Positions 42,718 through 51,378 of a stretch of 51,553 bases of DNA are shown in pieces; the stretch's first letter is position 1; every line of letters begins with the position of its first letter. The position numbers and the translations under genes were made by a program. The notes beneath the pieces were generated by a model. That model worked only from the letters and a program-made list of their open reading frames with translations, was not told the origin of the DNA and ran no database searches. This DNA comes from Acinetobacter pragensis (lineage in GTDB: Bacteria > Pseudomonadota > Gammaproteobacteria > Pseudomonadales > Moraxellaceae): positions 33,124 to 84,676 of the forward strand of contig NZ_LUAW01000071.1 of assembly GCF_001605895.1 (NCBI RefSeq). The letters are read 5' to 3'.

Positions 42718-44121
42718 ATGTCAAACCAAGTTACAGAAACGCCAAATGAAGAAGGCGATTTAAAACGTAGCTTGTCCAACCGCCACCTGCAATTGATTGC
42801 TATTGGCGGCGCTATTGGAACGGGCTTATTCATGGGGTCAGGTAAAACGATCAGCTTGGCTGGTCCATCTATTTTGCTGATCTACATGATTATCGGCTTT
42901 ATGGTGTTTTTCGTCATGCGCGCGCTGGGCGAATTGCTGCTGTCCAATCTTAAATATAAATCGTTCATTGATTTTTCAACAGATTTAATCGGGCCATGGG
43001 CAGGCTATTTTGTCGGCTGGACCTATTGGCTGTGCTGGATCACCATCGGTATTGCAGATTTATCCGCCATTATTTATTACCTCCAGTTCTTTAATGGAGG
43101 AAACCCGTTCTCTCCAGAAGAAGGGGTGATGATCAGTGTGGCAGCCATTGTATTTATCATGGGGCTGAACTTGGTTACGGTCAAACTGTTCGGTGAATTA
43201 GAATTCTGGTTTGCGCTGATTAAGATTATTGCCATTGTGGTGCTGATAGGCGTTGGCTTGTGGATGATCTTTACCGGATTCACGTCAACCACTGGCGAGA
43301 TTGCGGCTTTTTCACATCTTTGGTCGCATGGCGGCTTGTTCCCTACAGGTGTCACAGGGTTCTTGGCGGGCTTTCAGATTGCCATCTTTGCTTTTGTCGG
43401 GGTTGAGCTGGTCGGTACGACAGCCGCAGAAACTAAAGATCCTGAAAAGAACTTGCCGAAAGCGGTGAACTCAATTCCAATCCGGATCATTATTTTCTAT
43501 GTGCTGGCTTTGGTCATTGTTATGTCAGTAACGCCTTGGAATAGAATTGACCCGTCGGTTTCTCCGTTTGTGAATTTATTCAGTCAAGCAGGCATCGCTG
43601 CTGCGGCTATTATTATGAACTTGGTGGTGCTGTCTTCGGTAATGTCTTCAATGAACAGCGGCGTATTCTCTACGTCCCGCATGCTGTTTGGTTTGTCGCG
43701 TGAAGAACAGGGTCCTAAAGCATTTGGCCACTTGAATAAGCATTCTGTACCGGCGAATGCGCTGTATTTCTCTGCAGTTTGCTTATTGCTGGGCGCAGCA
43801 TTGCAGTACTTTGTGCCGAATACTGTTGAAGCATTCACTTTGGCAACAACGCTATCGACGATTCTATTTATTTGCGTATGGCTCATGATCATCTGGAGCT
43901 ATATTGTTTATTATAAAACCCGTCCTGAATTGCATGCCAAATCGACTTTCAAGCTTCCGGGCGGTTTGTTTACCTGCTGGGTTGTGATCATCTTCTTTAT
44001 CGGCATGATTTATGTGCTGTCTTTAGAGGCGGATACCATGAAAGCGCTGATGGTCAGCCCAATTTGGTTCGTTATTCTGATTATTGGCTACTTTGGTTTC
44101 TACAAACCGAAACATAAATAA
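42718..44121 (+). CDS. cycA: D-serine/D-alanine/glycine permease CycA
   Basis: CycA is an APC-superfamily proton symporter importing glycine, D-serine, D-alanine and D-cycloserine. The 467-residue protein matches the E. coli CycA sequence I remember along its length. Close segments are RSLSNRHLQLIAIGGAIGTGLFMGSGKTISLAGPS, GELLLSNLKYKSFIDFSTDLIGPWAGYFVGWTYW, FVGVELVGTTAAETKDPEKNLPKAVNSIPIRII and NSGVFSTSRMLFGLSREEQGPKAF. Twelve membrane helices fit. It is monocistronic, ending in a terminator. No RBS of good quality precedes the ATG, so the start rests on homology. Confidence 0.93.
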   Translation: MSNQVTETPNEEGDLKRSLSNRHLQLIAIGGAIGTGLFMGSGKTISLAGPSILLIYMIIGFMVFFVMRALGELLLSNLKYKSFIDFSTDLIGPWAGYFVGWTYWLCWITIGIADLSAIIYYLQFFNGGNPFSPEEGVMISVAAIVFIMGLNLVTVKLFGELEFWFALIKIIAIVVLIGVGLWMIFTGFTSTTGEIAAFSHLWSHGGLFPTGVTGFLAGFQIAIFAFVGVELVGTTAAETKDPEKNLPKAVNSIPIRIIIFYVLALVIVMSVTPWNRIDPSVSPFVNLFSQAGIAAAAIIMNLVVLSSVMSSMNSGVFSTSRMLFGLSREEQGPKAFGHLNKHSVPANALYFSAVCLLLGAALQYFVPNTVEAFTLATTLSTILFICVWLMIIWSYIVYYKTRPELHAKSTFKLPGGLFTCWVVIIFFIGMIYVLSLEADTMKALMVSPIWFVILIIGYFGFYKPKHK

Positions 44122-44135
44122 GCTGAGCGAATAAG

Positions 44136-44167
44136 AAAAACGCCGGCGATACGCTGGCGTTTTTTTA
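44136..44167 (+). terminator. Terminator after cycA
   Basis: AAAACGCCGGCG pairs with CGCTGGCGTTTT (one mismatch) around ATA and is followed by a T-run. Confidence 0.9.
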
Positions 44168-44253
44168 TGAGTGGCGATAATCTCTAGCGTTTAGCGCTTC
44201 GGTCATGCAAATGATTGCGCTATACTTCTTCGAAAATATGGATAGGTGAACAG

Positions 44254-44484
44254 ATGCGCCAAATCATTTGCTACATGAGTTTATGCGCTGTGGGTTTTAC
44301 CTTCACAGGCTGCGGTCAGTCAGGTGCTTTACAGCTGCCGAATGACACGAACTACGATAAACGTGCAAAATATTTGCTTTATTCGGATGCGAAAGCGCCG
44401 CAAAAAGCTGAAGAAAAGAGTGAAAAATCTCCAGATCAGCAAGCTGATGTGCCTGCTGAAAACCAGTCACCGACTACACCTTAA
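44254..44484 (+). CDS. lptM: LptM-type small lipoprotein
   Basis: This 76-residue lipoprotein resembles LptM (YifL), which in E. coli helps mature the LPS-translocon protein LptD at the outer membrane. The signal peptide ends in the lipobox FTGC with Cys20. The following GQSGALQLP fits the G.kGpL.lP motif of LptM-type proteins. The C-terminus is Lys/Glu-rich and unstructured. The start at 44254 follows AGGTGAACAG. Its position just upstream of lysA and dapF matches the E. coli yifL-dapF-xerC gene order, which supports the call. Confidence 0.85.
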   Translation: MRQIICYMSLCAVGFTFTGCGQSGALQLPNDTNYDKRAKYLLYSDAKAPQKAEEKSEKSPDQQADVPAENQSPTTP

Positions 44485-44527
44485 GCCTTTACTTTTTAAT
44501 CAAGTCATTTTAAGCAAGGATACATTC

Positions 44528-45778
44528 ATGAGTTTTACCCGCATTAATGGGGTTTTGCACGCAGAGCAATGTTCATTACAGCAGCTCGCAGAGCAATATG
44601 GCACGCCACTCTATGTTTATTCAAAAAATACTTTCGCCAAGCATTATTTGGATATGGACCGTGCATTCAGCTTTATCGATCATCAAATTTGCTTTGCGGT
44701 AAAGTCAAACTCTAATCTTGCGGTATTGAATGTATTGGCCAAGCTCGGCGCAGGCTTTGATATTGTGACTGGCGGTGAGCTGGCGCGTGTATTGAAAGCC
44801 GGCGGCGATGCATCGAAAATTGTATTTTCGGGGTTAGGCAAAACTGAAGCGGATATTCAAAAAGCGCTGGAAGCGGGCATTGCCTGCTTTAACGTCGAAT
44901 CTTATGCAGAGTTAGGCCGAATTCAGAAAGTGGCGGAAAAACTGGGTAAGCAGGCGCCGGTTTCACTGCGTGTGAATCCGGATGTTGATGCCAAAACGCA
45001 TCCGTATATTTCAACAGGCTTAAAAGAAAACAAGTTCGGTATTCCTTCAGACAGCGTGTATGAAACCTATCAATATGCGGCATCTTTGCCGAATTTGGAT
45101 GTGGTGGGCATTGACTGCCATATCGGTTCGCAGCTGACAGAAACCCAGCCTTTTGTGGATGCTTTAGACCGCGTGATGGTGATGATTGAGAAGCTGAAAG
45201 AGCTGGGCATCAATCTGAAACACATTGATATTGGCGGCGGTTTAGGCGTGACTTATAAAGATGAAACACCGCCATCAGTTGAAGAATATGCCAATGCCAT
45301 GAAACCGGCTTTAGAGAAGCTGGGCATGAAAGTGTATATGGAGCCGGGCCGCAGCATCTCTGCCAATGCTGGCGTTTTACTGACCAAAGTGGATTTGCTG
45401 AAACCGACCAATCACCGCAACTTTGCGATTATCGATGCCGCGATGAATGACTTGATCCGTCCGGCGCTATATGAAGCTTGGATGGACATTCAGTCAGTCA
45501 CGCCGCGTACGGATACTGAAGTCAAAGCGTGGGATGTAGTCGGCGCCATTTGTGAAACGGGCGATTTCTTAGGAAAAGAGCGCCAGCTGGCAATTCAGGA
45601 AAATGACGTGCTTGCGGTGCTGGGCGCAGGGGCATACGGTTTTGTAATGAGTTCAAATTACAACAGCCGCGGCCGTGCCGCAGAAGTGATGGTAGATGGC
45701 GAGCAATCTTATTTGATCCGTGAGCGTGAAACCATTGAGTCGCTGTGGGAACGTGAACATTTGCTGCCGGAGGCGTAA
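44528..45778 (+). CDS. lysA: Diaminopimelate decarboxylase
   Basis: LysA makes L-lysine from meso-diaminopimelate with PLP. The 416-residue fold-type III enzyme has the PLP-lysine segment CFAVKSNSN, then GAGFDIVTGGELARV, DCHIGSQLT and DIGGGLGVTY. MEPGRSISANAG and CETGDFLGKER, which includes the active-site Cys, follow. The ATG at 44528 gives MSFTRING. A longer in-frame reading from 44324 overlaps lptM and is rejected. lptM, lysA and dapF follow with gaps of 43 and 6 bases, so they form an operon. Confidence 0.96.
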   Translation: MSFTRINGVLHAEQCSLQQLAEQYGTPLYVYSKNTFAKHYLDMDRAFSFIDHQICFAVKSNSNLAVLNVLAKLGAGFDIVTGGELARVLKAGGDASKIVFSGLGKTEADIQKALEAGIACFNVESYAELGRIQKVAEKLGKQAPVSLRVNPDVDAKTHPYISTGLKENKFGIPSDSVYETYQYAASLPNLDVVGIDCHIGSQLTETQPFVDALDRVMVMIEKLKELGINLKHIDIGGGLGVTYKDETPPSVEEYANAMKPALEKLGMKVYMEPGRSISANAGVLLTKVDLLKPTNHRNFAIIDAAMNDLIRPALYEAWMDIQSVTPRTDTEVKAWDVVGAICETGDFLGKERQLAIQENDVLAVLGAGAYGFVMSSNYNSRGRAAEVMVDGEQSYLIRERETIESLWEREHLLPEA

Positions 45779-45784
45779 TTCAAG

Positions 45785-46630
45785 ATGTTATTAGAATTTA
45801 CTAAAATGCATGGCTTGGGCAATGATTTTTTAGTGCTGGATTTAATCAGCCAGCGCGCATATTTGGATACCTTGACCATTCAGCGCTTGGCTGACCGTCA
45901 TTTTGGCATTGGTTTTGACCAACTGCTGATTGTTGAACCGCCGGATATGCCGAATGTAGATTTTAAATACCGGATTTTCAATGCGGACGGTTCGGAAGTG
46001 GAACAATGCGGCAATGGCGTGCGCTGCTTTGCGCGTTTCGTCTATGAACGCAAGCTGACCACAAAAACCAAAATGAAAGTGCAAACCAAAGCCGGCATTG
46101 TCGAGCCTGAATTGGGGCCAAATGGCTGGGTCCGTGTGAATATGGGCTACCCGAAATTCTTGCCGCATGAGATTCCATTTCTTGCAGATGAAGCTGAAAA
46201 TCTGTATGACATCCGCTTGCCGGATGGCGAACAGCTGACCATTGATGTGGTGAATATGGGCAATCCGCATGCTGTAACCATTGTTCCCGATGTTATTCAG
46301 GCGGATGTCGCGCGCCTGGGCCCGCAGGTCGAATCGCATGAGCGTTTTCCAGCCCGGGTAAATGCCGGATTTATGCAAATTATTGATGATAAGCATGCGC
46401 GCCTGCGTGTTTTTGAACGCGGTACCGGTGAAACACTGGCCTGCGGCACAGGGGCATGCGCGGCTGCAGTATCCGGCATGCGCCGCGGACTGTTATCCAA
46501 TTCAGTCGAAATTGAGCTGGCTGGCGGCAAGCTGCAAATTGAATGGAAAGAAGGCGATGTTGTTTGGATGACTGGGCCGACAGCTAATGTTTATCAAGGT
46601 CAATTGAATTTGGATTATTTCCAAAACTAA
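45785..46630 (+). CDS. dapF: Diaminopimelate epimerase
   Basis: DapF interconverts LL- and meso-diaminopimelate without cofactor, using two cysteines. The 281-residue protein opens [16 protein letters not shown]. The catalytic Cys pair is in [13 protein letters not shown] and [23 protein letters not shown] and the closing [18 protein letters not shown] segment are also seen. It begins 6 bases after the lysA stop codon. It is slightly longer than E. coli DapF (274), and both active-site halves are present. Confidence 0.96.
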   Translation: MLLEFTKMHGLGNDFLVLDLISQRAYLDTLTIQRLADRHFGIGFDQLLIVEPPDMPNVDFKYRIFNADGSEVEQCGNGVRCFARFVYERKLTTKTKMKVQTKAGIVEPELGPNGWVRVNMGYPKFLPHEIPFLADEAENLYDIRLPDGEQLTIDVVNMGNPHAVTIVPDVIQADVARLGPQVESHERFPARVNAGFMQIIDDKHARLRVFERGTGETLACGTGACAAAVSGMRRGLLSNSVEIELAGGKLQIEWKEGDVVWMTGPTANVYQGQLNLDYFQN

Positions 46631-46665
46631 GCAGATCTGCAGACTTTTCAGCAATTGTATAAATA

Positions 46666-46695
46666 AAAGAGCACTGTCTTTGGCAGTGCTTTTTT
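46666..46695 (+). terminator. Terminator after dapF
   Basis: AGCACTG/CAGTGCT around TCTTTGG is followed by six T. Confidence 0.88.
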
Positions 46696-46747
46696 ATGTC
46701 TGTAAATAGGGTATGCTGTGTGTCTGATCTTATTTTTATGAAGCCGA

Positions 46748-47353
46748 ATGACGCATCTTGTTTTTCTTCCGGGAGCATCGGGGAATACTGAATTCTGGCA
46801 GCCTTTGATTCAGCTGCTGCCGGCAGATTATTCAACCCAAGTTATTGCCTATCCTGGGTTTGGTGCAGAACCCGCTCAAGCAGGCGTAAAAGATTTTGAA
46901 AGCCTATCTGAATATGTGTTGAATCAGATAGGGCCAGAGTCGATACTGATTGCACAGTCAATGGGCGGAATTTTTGCTGTGCAGGCAGCTTTGAAAAAGC
47001 CCGAATCAGTCAAGAGCATGGTGCTCATGGCAACTTCTGGCGGCATAGATTTAAGCGCCTTTAACGCCGAAAACTGGCGCACAGCCTATAATGAAGAATT
47101 TCTGAACCATCCTGATTGGTTCACTGCAGTGCAGTTGGATTACTCAGCTCAATTGCCGCAAATAAAACAAAAAATCTTGCTGCTGTGGGGTGATGCTGAT
47201 GCAATCAGTCCCGTTGCCGTAGGGCAATATCTGCATCAGCAATTTGAAGATTCAGATTTGCAGCTGATTCATGGCGGCGGGCATTTATTTGCGCAAGATG
47301 ATGCGGATGAAGTTGCGCCTTTGATTCAGCGTTATCTGCTGCAATTGATCTAG
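46748..47353 (+). CDS. Alpha/beta hydrolase
   Basis: This 201-residue cytoplasmic alpha/beta-hydrolase-fold protein has an unknown substrate. The nucleophile elbow AQSMGG has Ser71. The acid is probably the Asp of GDADAISP (about residue 157), and the His is in IHGGGHLF (about 178). The oxyanion-hole region LPGASGNTEFW is at residues 7-17. It is shorter than the usual ~260-residue family, with a compact lid. A start at 46748 needs no RBS-rich context, and the RBS is poor. It lies 34 bases upstream of xerC and may be cotranscribed. Confidence 0.88.
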   Translation: MTHLVFLPGASGNTEFWQPLIQLLPADYSTQVIAYPGFGAEPAQAGVKDFESLSEYVLNQIGPESILIAQSMGGIFAVQAALKKPESVKSMVLMATSGGIDLSAFNAENWRTAYNEEFLNHPDWFTAVQLDYSAQLPQIKQKILLLWGDADAISPVAVGQYLHQQFEDSDLQLIHGGGHLFAQDDADEVAPLIQRYLLQLI

Positions 47354-47386
47354 AAGATATTTAAATAAAGGTTAAAACGGCTTGCC

Positions 47387-48310
47387 ATGCTACAAGAATA
47401 TGATCATGCGGAATTGCTGGAAATATGGCTTAAAGAGCGTAAAATTCAGAACCAGTCTGTCCATACATTGCAAGCTTATGAACGTGATGTATCGGATTTT
47501 TTGCTGTTTTGCGCGCATAAAAAGCTGATGCTTTCGGATGTGGAAACTTCGGATTTACGTGAATATTTAGCCTTTAAAGTAGAGAACCAAAACCTAAGTC
47601 CCAGCAGCCTGCAGCGCATGCTGTCGGCCATCCGCCAATTTATGAAATGGGCGGAGCAAGGGCAATTCATGAGTTTTAACCCGGCCAATGATTTTCAGCT
47701 CAAGCGTCAGTCCCGCCCATTGCCGGGACTGGTGGATATTGAAACAGTCAATCAAATACTGGATCAGCCTGAACCTGAAACTGAAGTGCAGCAGCAGATG
47801 TGGCTGCGCGATAAAGCGATTTTAGAATTGCTTTATTCCAGCGGTTTGCGTTTAGCGGAAGTGCAGTCCTTAAGAATTAAGGATGTCGATTTTAACCGTC
47901 AGCTGCTGCGTATTACAGGTAAGGGCAATAAGACCCGTATTGTGCCTTTTGGCACTAAAGCCAAAGAGGCGGTGATGAGCTGGCTGCAGATTTACCCATT
48001 ATGGCACGGTGATTTTGTACCGGAGGCGAATGTATTCATTACGCAAAAAGGCAACCCCCTGGGTGCGCGTCAAATTGAAAATCGGGTGAAGTTTCAAGCC
48101 CAGCGCGCAGGTGTGAATGTCGATCTGCACCCGCATTTGCTGCGACATTGTTTTGCCAGCCATATGCTGTCCAATAGCGGTGACCTGCGGGCGGTACAGG
48201 AAATGCTGGGGCACAGTAATTTAACCACGACGCAAATTTATACCCATGTCGATTTTGATCGTTTGGCGCAAGTGTATGATCAGGCGCATCCGCGGGCGGC
48301 AAAGAAGTGA
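47387..48310 (+). CDS. xerC: Tyrosine recombinase XerC
   Basis: XerC with XerD resolves chromosome dimers at dif during cell division. The 307-residue tyrosine recombinase has a SAM-like N-terminal domain (about 1-90). The catalytic domain contains SSGLRLAEV (Arg), GKGNKTR (Lys), HLLRHCFASHML (His-x-x-Arg), LGHSNLTTTQIYTHV (His and the nucleophile Tyr). The active site is complete. The context after lptM, lysA and dapF matches the E. coli dapF-yigA-xerC cluster and separates it from XerD. No dif site is seen in the window. Confidence 0.94.
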   Translation: MLQEYDHAELLEIWLKERKIQNQSVHTLQAYERDVSDFLLFCAHKKLMLSDVETSDLREYLAFKVENQNLSPSSLQRMLSAIRQFMKWAEQGQFMSFNPANDFQLKRQSRPLPGLVDIETVNQILDQPEPETEVQQQMWLRDKAILELLYSSGLRLAEVQSLRIKDVDFNRQLLRITGKGNKTRIVPFGTKAKEAVMSWLQIYPLWHGDFVPEANVFITQKGNPLGARQIENRVKFQAQRAGVNVDLHPHLLRHCFASHMLSNSGDLRAVQEMLGHSNLTTTQIYTHVDFDRLAQVYDQAHPRAAKK

Positions 48311-48692
48311 TTCTGCATAGGGTGCTATGTGGTCATATATGATTATGTTTCGGTTATTGATACGCGAAAATCTTGTTTTTATTCAAGCATAATGTTTTTG
48401 CGCAGAGGCATAACTATATGAATATTTCGCTTTTTGAAATCGAAATTGGTATAGACAAACTTTAATAAAGCACATAGATTATTGAATGCAAATGCTGCAT
48501 GACATTTTAGTTGGATTTTAGAGAAAACTGTAATTTAGCGATTGGCGCTTTGTACTAATGTAGAATAAAAAAAAGGCAATTTTTCACGTATAAAAGAGCG
48601 CAGCAATACAAAGTGAACGCAAAAGACGTGCTCGGATAAATTTTATCCAGTTGAATGTATATAAAGAATTTAATTGAAACTAGGCAATAGAA
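48311..48692. other. Intergenic region after xerC
   Basis: These 382 bases are AT-rich. I see no tRNA, repeat or strong hairpin. The reverse-strand 112-codon reading at 48555-48893 overlaps the next gene and is not called. A promoter for the 48693 gene probably lies near the 3' end. Confidence 0.5.
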
Positions 48693-49064
48693 ATGATTTC
48701 GGATATTCAAGAAAAGTATGATCAGCTCAGTCCTGAACAAAAAGAGATTTTTGCAGGTTATGGCCTTCGTCAAGTCAAACACTTTGTAGAAGTCAGTCTG
48801 CCCAATATTGAACCGTCGCTTCCGGAAAATGCGGCTGTGCAAGGCGTAAATGCCAATGGCAAAGTGCAGGCCATGAATGCGGATACACAGCAAGCCTATT
48901 TGTGGATTTCAGATTTGCAATGGCAGGCAACCGCATCGCCTACGGTTTCTTTTGATTCCAAACAGGACTTTATTGAGGTATGGAAAACGTTTGAACTGGC
49001 TAACTATGAATTGATTGATTTAAGCCACGTCCATCGTGATTTTTTAGAAAATCAGCCGGTTTAA
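48693..49064 (+). CDS. Conserved-looking hypothetical protein
   Basis: I do not recognise this 123-residue protein. It has no signal peptide or membrane segment and a mildly acidic, balanced composition (MISDIQEKYDQLSPEQKEIFAGY at the start, DLSHVHRDFLENQPV at the end). That pattern fits a folded cytoplasmic protein. The ATG at 48693 has a poor upstream RBS. Its last 65 bases overlap the end of the GNAT gene on the other strand. The forward reading is preferred over the antisense reading because of composition, but this is not certain. Confidence 0.68.
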   Translation: MISDIQEKYDQLSPEQKEIFAGYGLRQVKHFVEVSLPNIEPSLPENAAVQGVNANGKVQAMNADTQQAYLWISDLQWQATASPTVSFDSKQDFIEVWKTFELANYELIDLSHVHRDFLENQPV

Positions 49065-49611
49065 TGCCATACAGTGTATGACACAGCAACGGGCTGTCGG
49101 CATCCAGTTTAGGATGGTTGAAATAGCCCTGATGCTGCATGCCTAAACGCAGCATCAATGTTTCAGAAGGTTTATTCTGTACTGCAGTAAATGCTTTAAC
49201 TTCTTCAAGTTTTAAAATATTAAAAGCAAATTTCAGGCTTGCTGTTGCAGCTTCGGCGGCATAGCCTTGATGCCAAAATTCGAAAACTAAGCGCCAGCCA
49301 ATTTCAGTACAGGGTGAAAATTCAAATAAATCCGGCTGAAAATGCAGTCCCGTAAAACCGATAAATTGCCCTGTTTGCTTTAACTCCAGCGCCCAGAATC
49401 CCCAGCCGATCAATTCAATCAAGCGCTGAAATTTTTCTGCCAGTGCATCGCTTTCCGCGGTGTTCAGCGTTTGCGGGAAATACTGCATGACCTGAGCATT
49501 GGCATTCATGAGCGCAAATGGCGCGAAGTCTTCAGCTTGCCACGGCCTTAAGATCAGCCGTGACGTTTCTAAAATGACAGGTATCTTTGCTTTCATCATT
49601 TCCGGCATCAT
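49000..49611 (-). CDS. GNAT-family N-acetyltransferase (RimJ/RimL-like)
   Basis: This 203-residue acetyltransferase probably uses acetyl-CoA to modify a protein N-terminus or small amine. The N-terminal LETSRLILRPWQAEDFAPFALMNANAQVMQYFP is typical of RimJ/RimL/GNAT-type-3 proteins. GFTGLHFQ, EIGWRLVFEFWHQGYAAEAATASLKFAFNIL and KPSETLMLRLGM contain the acetyl-CoA-binding motif A region. The start codon at 49611 overlaps the Lrp-gene stop (ATGA), so the pair is coupled. Internal Met codons at residues 2, 5 and 6 leave the start uncertain by a few residues. Confidence 0.88.
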   Translation of the reverse strand: MMPEMMKAKIPVILETSRLILRPWQAEDFAPFALMNANAQVMQYFPQTLNTAESDALAEKFQRLIELIGWGFWALELKQTGQFIGFTGLHFQPDLFEFSPCTEIGWRLVFEFWHQGYAAEAATASLKFAFNILKLEEVKAFTAVQNKPSETLMLRLGMQHQGYFNHPKLDADSPLLCHTLYGIKPADFLKNHDGRGLNQSIHS

Positions 49612-50102
49612 AAGTCATCTAAGGGCAGCTGATAGCTTTGCTTAATAATCTGGCTCGGCACATCTGTTTTTACGCTGGTAATGCCATTTCTTTTGGTTAA
49701 ATGTGTAGATTGGAATTTACGGTAGCTTTCTAGGTCAGGCACAACCACTTTCAGCATGGCGTCACATTCACCTAAAATAATATAGCACTCCATGACTTGC
49801 GGCAGCTCTTTCATGGCTTCAATAAAAGTGTCGATCGTTTCTGCATCTTGACCCACCAGCCAAATTCGGGAAAACAGCAGCAGCTGAAAGCCGATTTTTT
49901 GCGGGTCAACCACAGTGGTATAGCTTTGAATCACACCGGCTTCTTCCAGTAATTTAACGCGCCGTAAACAGGATGAAGGCGATAAGCCAATTTCTTTGGC
50001 CAGATCATTGTTTTGCATTCGGCCATTGTTCTGCAGCCCGCGAATGATATTTTTATCAATACGGTCCAGTTTTACTAGAATAGACTTTGAAGAAATTTTC
50101 AT
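49608..50102 (-). CDS. Lrp/AsnC-family transcriptional regulator
   Basis: This 164-residue feast/famine regulator has an N-terminal helix-turn-helix (DKNIIRGLQNNGRMQNNDLAKEIGLSPSSCLRRVKLLEEAGVI). A RAM ligand-binding domain follows (about 85-160; MECYIILGECDAMLKVVVPDL). Lrp-type proteins sense amino acids. The divergent LysE exporter is its probable target. A perfect palindrome lies four bases before its start codon. It is followed by a GNAT gene on the same transcript. Confidence 0.92.
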   Translation of the reverse strand: MKISSKSILVKLDRIDKNIIRGLQNNGRMQNNDLAKEIGLSPSSCLRRVKLLEEAGVIQSYTTVVDPQKIGFQLLLFSRIWLVGQDAETIDTFIEAMKELPQVMECYIILGECDAMLKVVVPDLESYRKFQSTHLTKRNGITSVKTDVPSQIIKQSYQLPLDDL

Positions 50103-50105
50103 AAA

Positions 50106-50122
50106 TTAGAATTTAATTCTAA
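50106..50122. promoter_or_regulatory. Palindromic operator next to the Lrp gene
   Basis: TTAGAATTTAATTCTAA is a palindrome with 8-bp arms. It lies three bases upstream of the Lrp start codon, with a further TTAGAAT-like half site near 50138. The position fits autoregulation and control of the divergent LysE gene. Confidence 0.6.
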
Positions 50123-50215
50123 AAATAGCAATAAAATTAGAATAAATGAAATCCTATTTTAGATCAATTCGCAGATACTGGTTTTCTCCTTCAGATAGTA
50201 TGCTAGGAAAAGAAA

Positions 50216-50821
50216 ATGTCTGTATTGGTACTCTTTGCATTAACGGTTACACCGCTTATTTTTACACCTGGGCCAGATATGCTGTTTATTCTGTCTCAAG
50301 TGATGGGTAAAGATGCAAAAGCAGGCATGATGGCAACTGTCGGCATATGCTACGGTTATTTGGTGCATTCCGTTTTGGTTGCGTTAGGCATCGCGGCGAT
50401 CATTGTTTCTTTTCCAATTTTGTTTGAAACTATCCGCTGGCTCGGAATTGCATATTTGCTTTATTTGGCGGTGCATTTAATTCAATCGGTTTTCAGCGAT
50501 AAAAAATTATTGATTGAAAATAAAAGTTCTGCGAGCCCAATTAAAAAAGGGTTTTTTACAGCGCTGCTGAATCCGAAAGGGATGCTGATTTATTTTGCGA
50601 TTTTACCTCAGTTCATTAATAAATCTGGCAATACGGTTACTCAAGGCTTGCTATTGTCCTGTGTATTTATTGGTTTGATTTTTGTGGTGTATTGCGGTTT
50701 GAGTTTAGTCTTTGCCAAAATCAGTCAAAAAACGCATATCGATGAGCGTAAACAAAAATGGATTGACGGTACTTCTGGCGGACTACTGGGCTTAGCTGCG
50801 GCATGGCTGATTGCCAATTAG
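50216..50821 (+). CDS. LysE/RhtB-family amino-acid exporter
   Basis: This 201-residue inner-membrane exporter has about five to six helices. The family opening PGPDMLFILSQ and the GICYGYLVHSVLVALG segment are visible, as is KKGFFTALLNPKGMLIYFAILPQFI. RhtB-type carriers expel homoserine, threonine, lysine or related compounds, and the substrate here is unknown. The RBS is AGGAAAAGAAA. It is divergent from the Lrp gene, a common regulator-exporter pairing. The gene ends before a terminator. Confidence 0.92.
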   Translation: MSVLVLFALTVTPLIFTPGPDMLFILSQVMGKDAKAGMMATVGICYGYLVHSVLVALGIAAIIVSFPILFETIRWLGIAYLLYLAVHLIQSVFSDKKLLIENKSSASPIKKGFFTALLNPKGMLIYFAILPQFINKSGNTVTQGLLLSCVFIGLIFVVYCGLSLVFAKISQKTHIDERKQKWIDGTSGGLLGLAAAWLIAN

Positions 50822-50860
50822 CGTGTCACGCCTGCATATAAGCCGAAGAATGATGTGCTG

Positions 50861-50892
50861 ATAAAGCCTGCAGAATCATGCGGGCTTTTTTG
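50861..50892 (+). terminator. Terminator after LysE exporter gene
   Basis: AAAGCCTGCA/TGCGGGCTTT (one mismatch or G-T pair) around GAATCA is followed by a T-run. Confidence 0.88.
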
Positions 50893-51088
50893 TTAAAAAT
50901 TTTCGGCATCAAAAAGGCTGAGCAGATAATTTTTCAGTAAATAATAAGACGGATAGGTTTTTTAATTTTACAGATAGATGAATGTTTGAAGGAAATGCGG
51001 CAGAAATAGGACATCTATCTTAAATGACATAAAGGCTATGATATGCTGACCAGTCATTTCTGCATAAATAAGAAGCATAACTTATAGG

Positions 51089-51116
51089 TTTAAGCGCTTA
51101 AATCAAAACTTTTGAT
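51089..51116. promoter_or_regulatory. Two adjacent palindromes upstream of etfB
   Basis: TTTAAGCGCTTAAA (51089-51102) is a perfect 14-base palindrome. It abuts ATCAAAACTTTTGAT (51102-51116), a 7-bp inverted repeat around one C. They look like operator sites, and no regulator is suggested by neighbours. Confidence 0.5.
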
Positions 51117-51378
51117 GAAACTAATCAAGTAAAAATATAATAAAAATCAATGGTTAAAAAATAACTAAATAATCTGTGAAAACAGGCAAATAAAAACATC
51201 GGGAAAAAGTGTGAACGATAAGTTCAAGGAATTTTACGCATTTTTACAGGTCTTTCGATAATTGTGACTTGACCGAAATGCCAATCACATTGCAAGATAG
51301 GGCACCTAAAAAATTTAAAGTGAAGAGTTAATATAACTTTTCTCAATATTTACATTTGCTAAAACAGCCGAGGATTAC

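Larger units (their letters stand above)
50822..51378. other. 557-base intergenic region before etfB
   Basis: The region holds the LysE terminator and, at 51089-51116, two adjacent palindromes listed separately. The rest is AT-rich and must contain the etfB promoter, which I could not fix. I see no RNA gene or coding sequence. Confidence 0.6.

Noticed and set aside
48555..48893. 112-codon reverse-strand reading overlapping the 48693 gene
   Set aside because: Rich in Cys/Phe/Leu/Ile from antisense composition. The forward reading looks more like a folded protein.
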